A DNA stretch of 64,000 nt, taken from Marchantia polymorpha subsp. ruderalis (lineage: Eukaryota > Streptophyta > Marchantiopsida > Marchantiales > Marchantiaceae). Below the pieces are notes generated by a model, which saw only the letters and a program-made list of their open reading frames with translations, had not been told where the DNA came from and did no database searches. The stretch covers positions 14,392,001-14,456,000 of the forward strand of contig AP031358.1 of assembly GCA_037833965.1 (NCBI GenBank), in the 5' to 3' direction. A program made the translations under genes and the position numbers. Below, piece by piece: positions 61,781 through 64,000 of this stretch (position 1 is its first letter; each line of letters begins with the position of its first letter).

Positions 61781-62154
61781 CCATTCTTGAATTCGCGATT
61801 TCACTTTCTAGTGCGAGCTGCGCGCGTTTACCTGCTAACTGTTAAACGTTCTAGACATCGCCGCGCGGAGGATTACTTGGTGACTGAGAGAGAATTGAGT
61901 GCGCGCGATTTGGAATTGAGTGAGATTAGAGTTTGCAGAGGAAGCAAGAAGCTCGAGCAGAGCAGAGAGAGAGAGTTGTTGCGCAAGCAAATTTCAAGAA
62001 CGCAATGTCAAGAGTGAACAGGCTGCGGATGCTGCCGCTCCGGCTTCCACAGAACGGGTTACGTGCTTTCGAGGAGCGGCTGATTGCAAGAAAACTTGAT
62101 TTCTTGCTGTGGGGGTGGAATTACATATGTGTAGACATGGTGCGCGAATGGCTG
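61781..62154 (+). pseudogene. N-terminal fragment of a U3 ORF in inverted orientation
   Basis: Plus-strand match to about residues 10-135 of the array ORF (PFLNSRF to DMVREW), with a frameshift near 61985-62005. Follows the minus-strand C-terminal half directly and stops at the next inverted LTR end at 62155. Confidence 0.8.
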
Positions 62155-62365
62155 TGTAATAACCCACTAAAGACTAAAACTGCAATATAGTGGTAGAAAG
62201 GTCGAACCCACAGAGATAGAGGAACACAAAGGGTACAAAGTGTCACGGTTAACAGACTATTGAGGAGTTTGAATTCTCAGGCGACTGTCACTCCCAGAAA
62301 TATTGCAAGTGTCCACTCGGAGCGCACTCGGAGGTCGCACAGTGCAGCGTAACACACACACACAC
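62155..62365 (-). mobile_element. Inverted related LTR, 3'-terminal 211 bp
   Basis: TGTAATAACCCACTAAAGAC to the CA repeat (62351-62365), where a plus-strand LTR begins. Only the LTR terminus is visible. Confidence 0.85.
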
Positions 62366-64000
62366 TGTGGTACCCCACTTTTGGTAATTTTGAGGAAATT
62401 AAAACATTTTTGGAAAAACTGTACCCTGGCAGCAATGTAAATAGCCTTCGGTGCATCAAAACAGAGTGAATCCGGAAGATCGCGGGGATTCTCGAGGGAT
62501 CTTGTAGAATCTAGGATTTGGGGTGCAGCAGTAAGGATGGGCACCACCCTCCCTGCGAGCTCTGCAGTTAGGATCCCTACGGCGCAAGGCGCAAAACCCG
62601 CCTTCGGAAGTTGCGTCCGCGGCGGTAGGGAAATCCTTCATATTTAGGTCAACCCTCGGGCGCCTTGACCGAGTTAGGGTCTCGTTGGAAAGAGCTCGAC
62701 GCACTGATTCCAACGAGTCCAAGAACGCTTGGAACGGATGAGGACTTAGGGAGTTATCACTATTGGAAGATACGTAGACGTTCGCCTTCGGCGGAAGGAG
62801 TTCGCCACCGGCGGGAATTCCGCCTACGCGGAAGGGGGATCAAGTTTTGCCCTATGCGCGGACGAAGGAAGTTCGCATGTGCACAGGCGAAGTAGGGTTT
62901 GAGGAGGCGCGAAGTCCGCCTACGCACAGGAGGTCACCTGTGCACAAGCGCTTCGGCGTCGGCGGGAAATCCGCCTTGGGCCCTAGAAATGCGCCTTGTG
63001 AGGTAGAAAGTGTACGGCGCCTTCTGCGCCAGCACAGCGCCGCGGACGAGCAAGGAGCCGCCAGAATAATCAAATCCGTACGGACCATGCGGACGGGACG
63101 GGTGGATGCGCTCTTGGACGGACGGAGTTGCGGCGGCGGAAGCGCCGACGAAGAGACAAGGAACGGACAGTCTGGACGGAGACGGCTGACCACGGTCAAC
63201 GCCTTCCGCGCCAGCGCGTCGCCGCGGACGGAATTTGCCTGCGCACAGGCGAGCGCCTGTGCACAGGAGGATGAAGTTCCGCGCCGGCGGAGAATCCGTC
63301 GAGGAGTCTGCCTGCGCACAGGCATGAGTTGAACTTTTGTCCGACATGCGGACACACGCGTCGAGGCAGAAGGGGATTGGCTGAGGAGCGGTACGAAAAA
63401 GTGTACCGCGCAAGGCGGAAAACTCGCCTTCGGCGCTGCGCTCCCATGTCCGCGGGGTAGTACGCTCGCGGAGTTCAAATCCGCCAATTCGAGCGTGAGA
63501 GTTTAATCGGCGACGGCGGAGCGTGAAGCCGCGCGTGAGAGCGGAGACCGTTCCAGCGTAGAGCCGGCGCGGCCATCAAGTGAGACGTCCTCCACGAGCA
63601 AGAGCCGACCATGACCTTCGACCGGGCGGCGGAGAGCGTCCCATTCTTGAATTCGCGATTCCACTCTCTTGTGCGAGCTGCGCGCGTCCATCTGCTGGCT
63701 GCTAAGCATTCTCGACGTCGCCTCACAGAGGATTTCTTGGTGATTGAGGGAGAAGTGAGTGCGCGTGATTTGGAATTGAGGGCGATTAGAGTTTGCCGAG
63801 AGAGAAAGGAGCTCGAGCGGTGCGGAAGTAGAATGAGCGGGCGAGCGAACTCCAGGAACGCAATGACGAGACCGGGCAGATTGCGGATGCTGCCGCTTCG
63901 TCTACCACAGAACGGGCTGCGCGCTTTCGAGGAGCGCTTGATAGCAAGAAAGCTCGATTTCTTGCTATGGGGATGGAACTACATCTGTGCGGATATGGTG
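62366..64000 (+). mobile_element. Related LTR, 5' part, runs off the window
   Basis: Begins TGTGGTACCCCACTTTTGG at 62366, with U3 core, palindrome cluster (62876-63330) and a U3 ORF start. Closely similar to the solo LTR at 50651-56052. Confidence 0.9.
63611..64000 (+). CDS. U3-encoded ORF, first 130 codons (cut by window end)
   Basis: Open from the conserved ATG context to the last base of the window. N-terminal sequence is close to the array and solo-LTR ORFs (MTFDRAAE, LRAFEERLIARKLDF, LLWGWNYIC). Whether the rest is intact cannot be seen. Confidence 0.7.
   Translation, partial: MTFDRAAESVPFLNSRFHSLVRAARVHLLAAKHSRRRLTEDFLVIEGEVSARDLELRAIRVCRERKELERCGSRMSGRANSRNAMTRPGRLRMLPLRLPQNGLRAFEERLIARKLDFLLWGWNYICADMV

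Overview
This is nuclear DNA of a land plant dominated by Ty3/gypsy LTR retrotransposons; no bacterial or organellar gene is present. Large plant-type elements, AT-rich spacers, a secreted bulb-lectin-like gene and a decayed gene with Roco-type COR features suggest a bryophyte (moss or liverwort), but the species cannot be fixed from the sequence alone.

Layout. (1) 1-26628: a tandem LTR-internal-LTR-internal-LTR array with an exact period of 11155 bp. The left LTR is cut by the window edge. The two full LTRs are 5359 bp and the two internal regions 5796 bp. Each internal region has a tRNA-Asp-type primer site, a gag-protease ORF, an in-frame UAG followed by CAA-UUA (the tobacco-mosaic-virus-type readthrough context), an RT-RNaseH-integrase ORF and a polypurine tract. 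Each LTR carries an intact 1034-codon ORF upstream of a TATA box, so it lies in U3. (2) 26629-29284: minus-strand remnants of older related LTRs, including a five-unit degenerate tandem repeat made from a U3 segment. (3) 29285-49489: AT-rich host DNA with a 619-bp Mutator-like nonautonomous DNA transposon, a few probable single-exon genes (32.6-33.4, 39.5-41.0, 44.3-45.1 kb, perhaps 45.7-46.0 kb), two strong inverted repeats and a 118-bp duplication. (4) 49490-57163: a minus-strand Roco/COR-like pseudogene split by a 5402-bp solo LTR flanked by a perfect 5-bp target duplication; the solo LTR still has an intact 1046-codon U3 ORF. (5) 57164-64000: a stack of nested LTR insertions of the same superfamily in alternating orientation, of which only the left parts are visible.

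How the parts work together. The array looks recent and coding-competent. Transcription should start in R about 30 bp after the TATA box and run through gag-pro and pol into the 3' LTR, so the U3 ORF would form the 3' end of the genomic RNA. Gag-protease would be made by termination at UAG, and RT-integrase by occasional readthrough. The U3 ORF product (conserved N-terminal domain, Pro-rich linker, acidic stretch, coiled coil) has no assigned function. It stays open in the solo LTR, and its N-terminal domain is recognisable in a strongly diverged relative. The most notable points are this LTR-borne gene, the UAG-CAA-UUA recoding site, and short GC-rich palindromes that have spread through the U3 regions.
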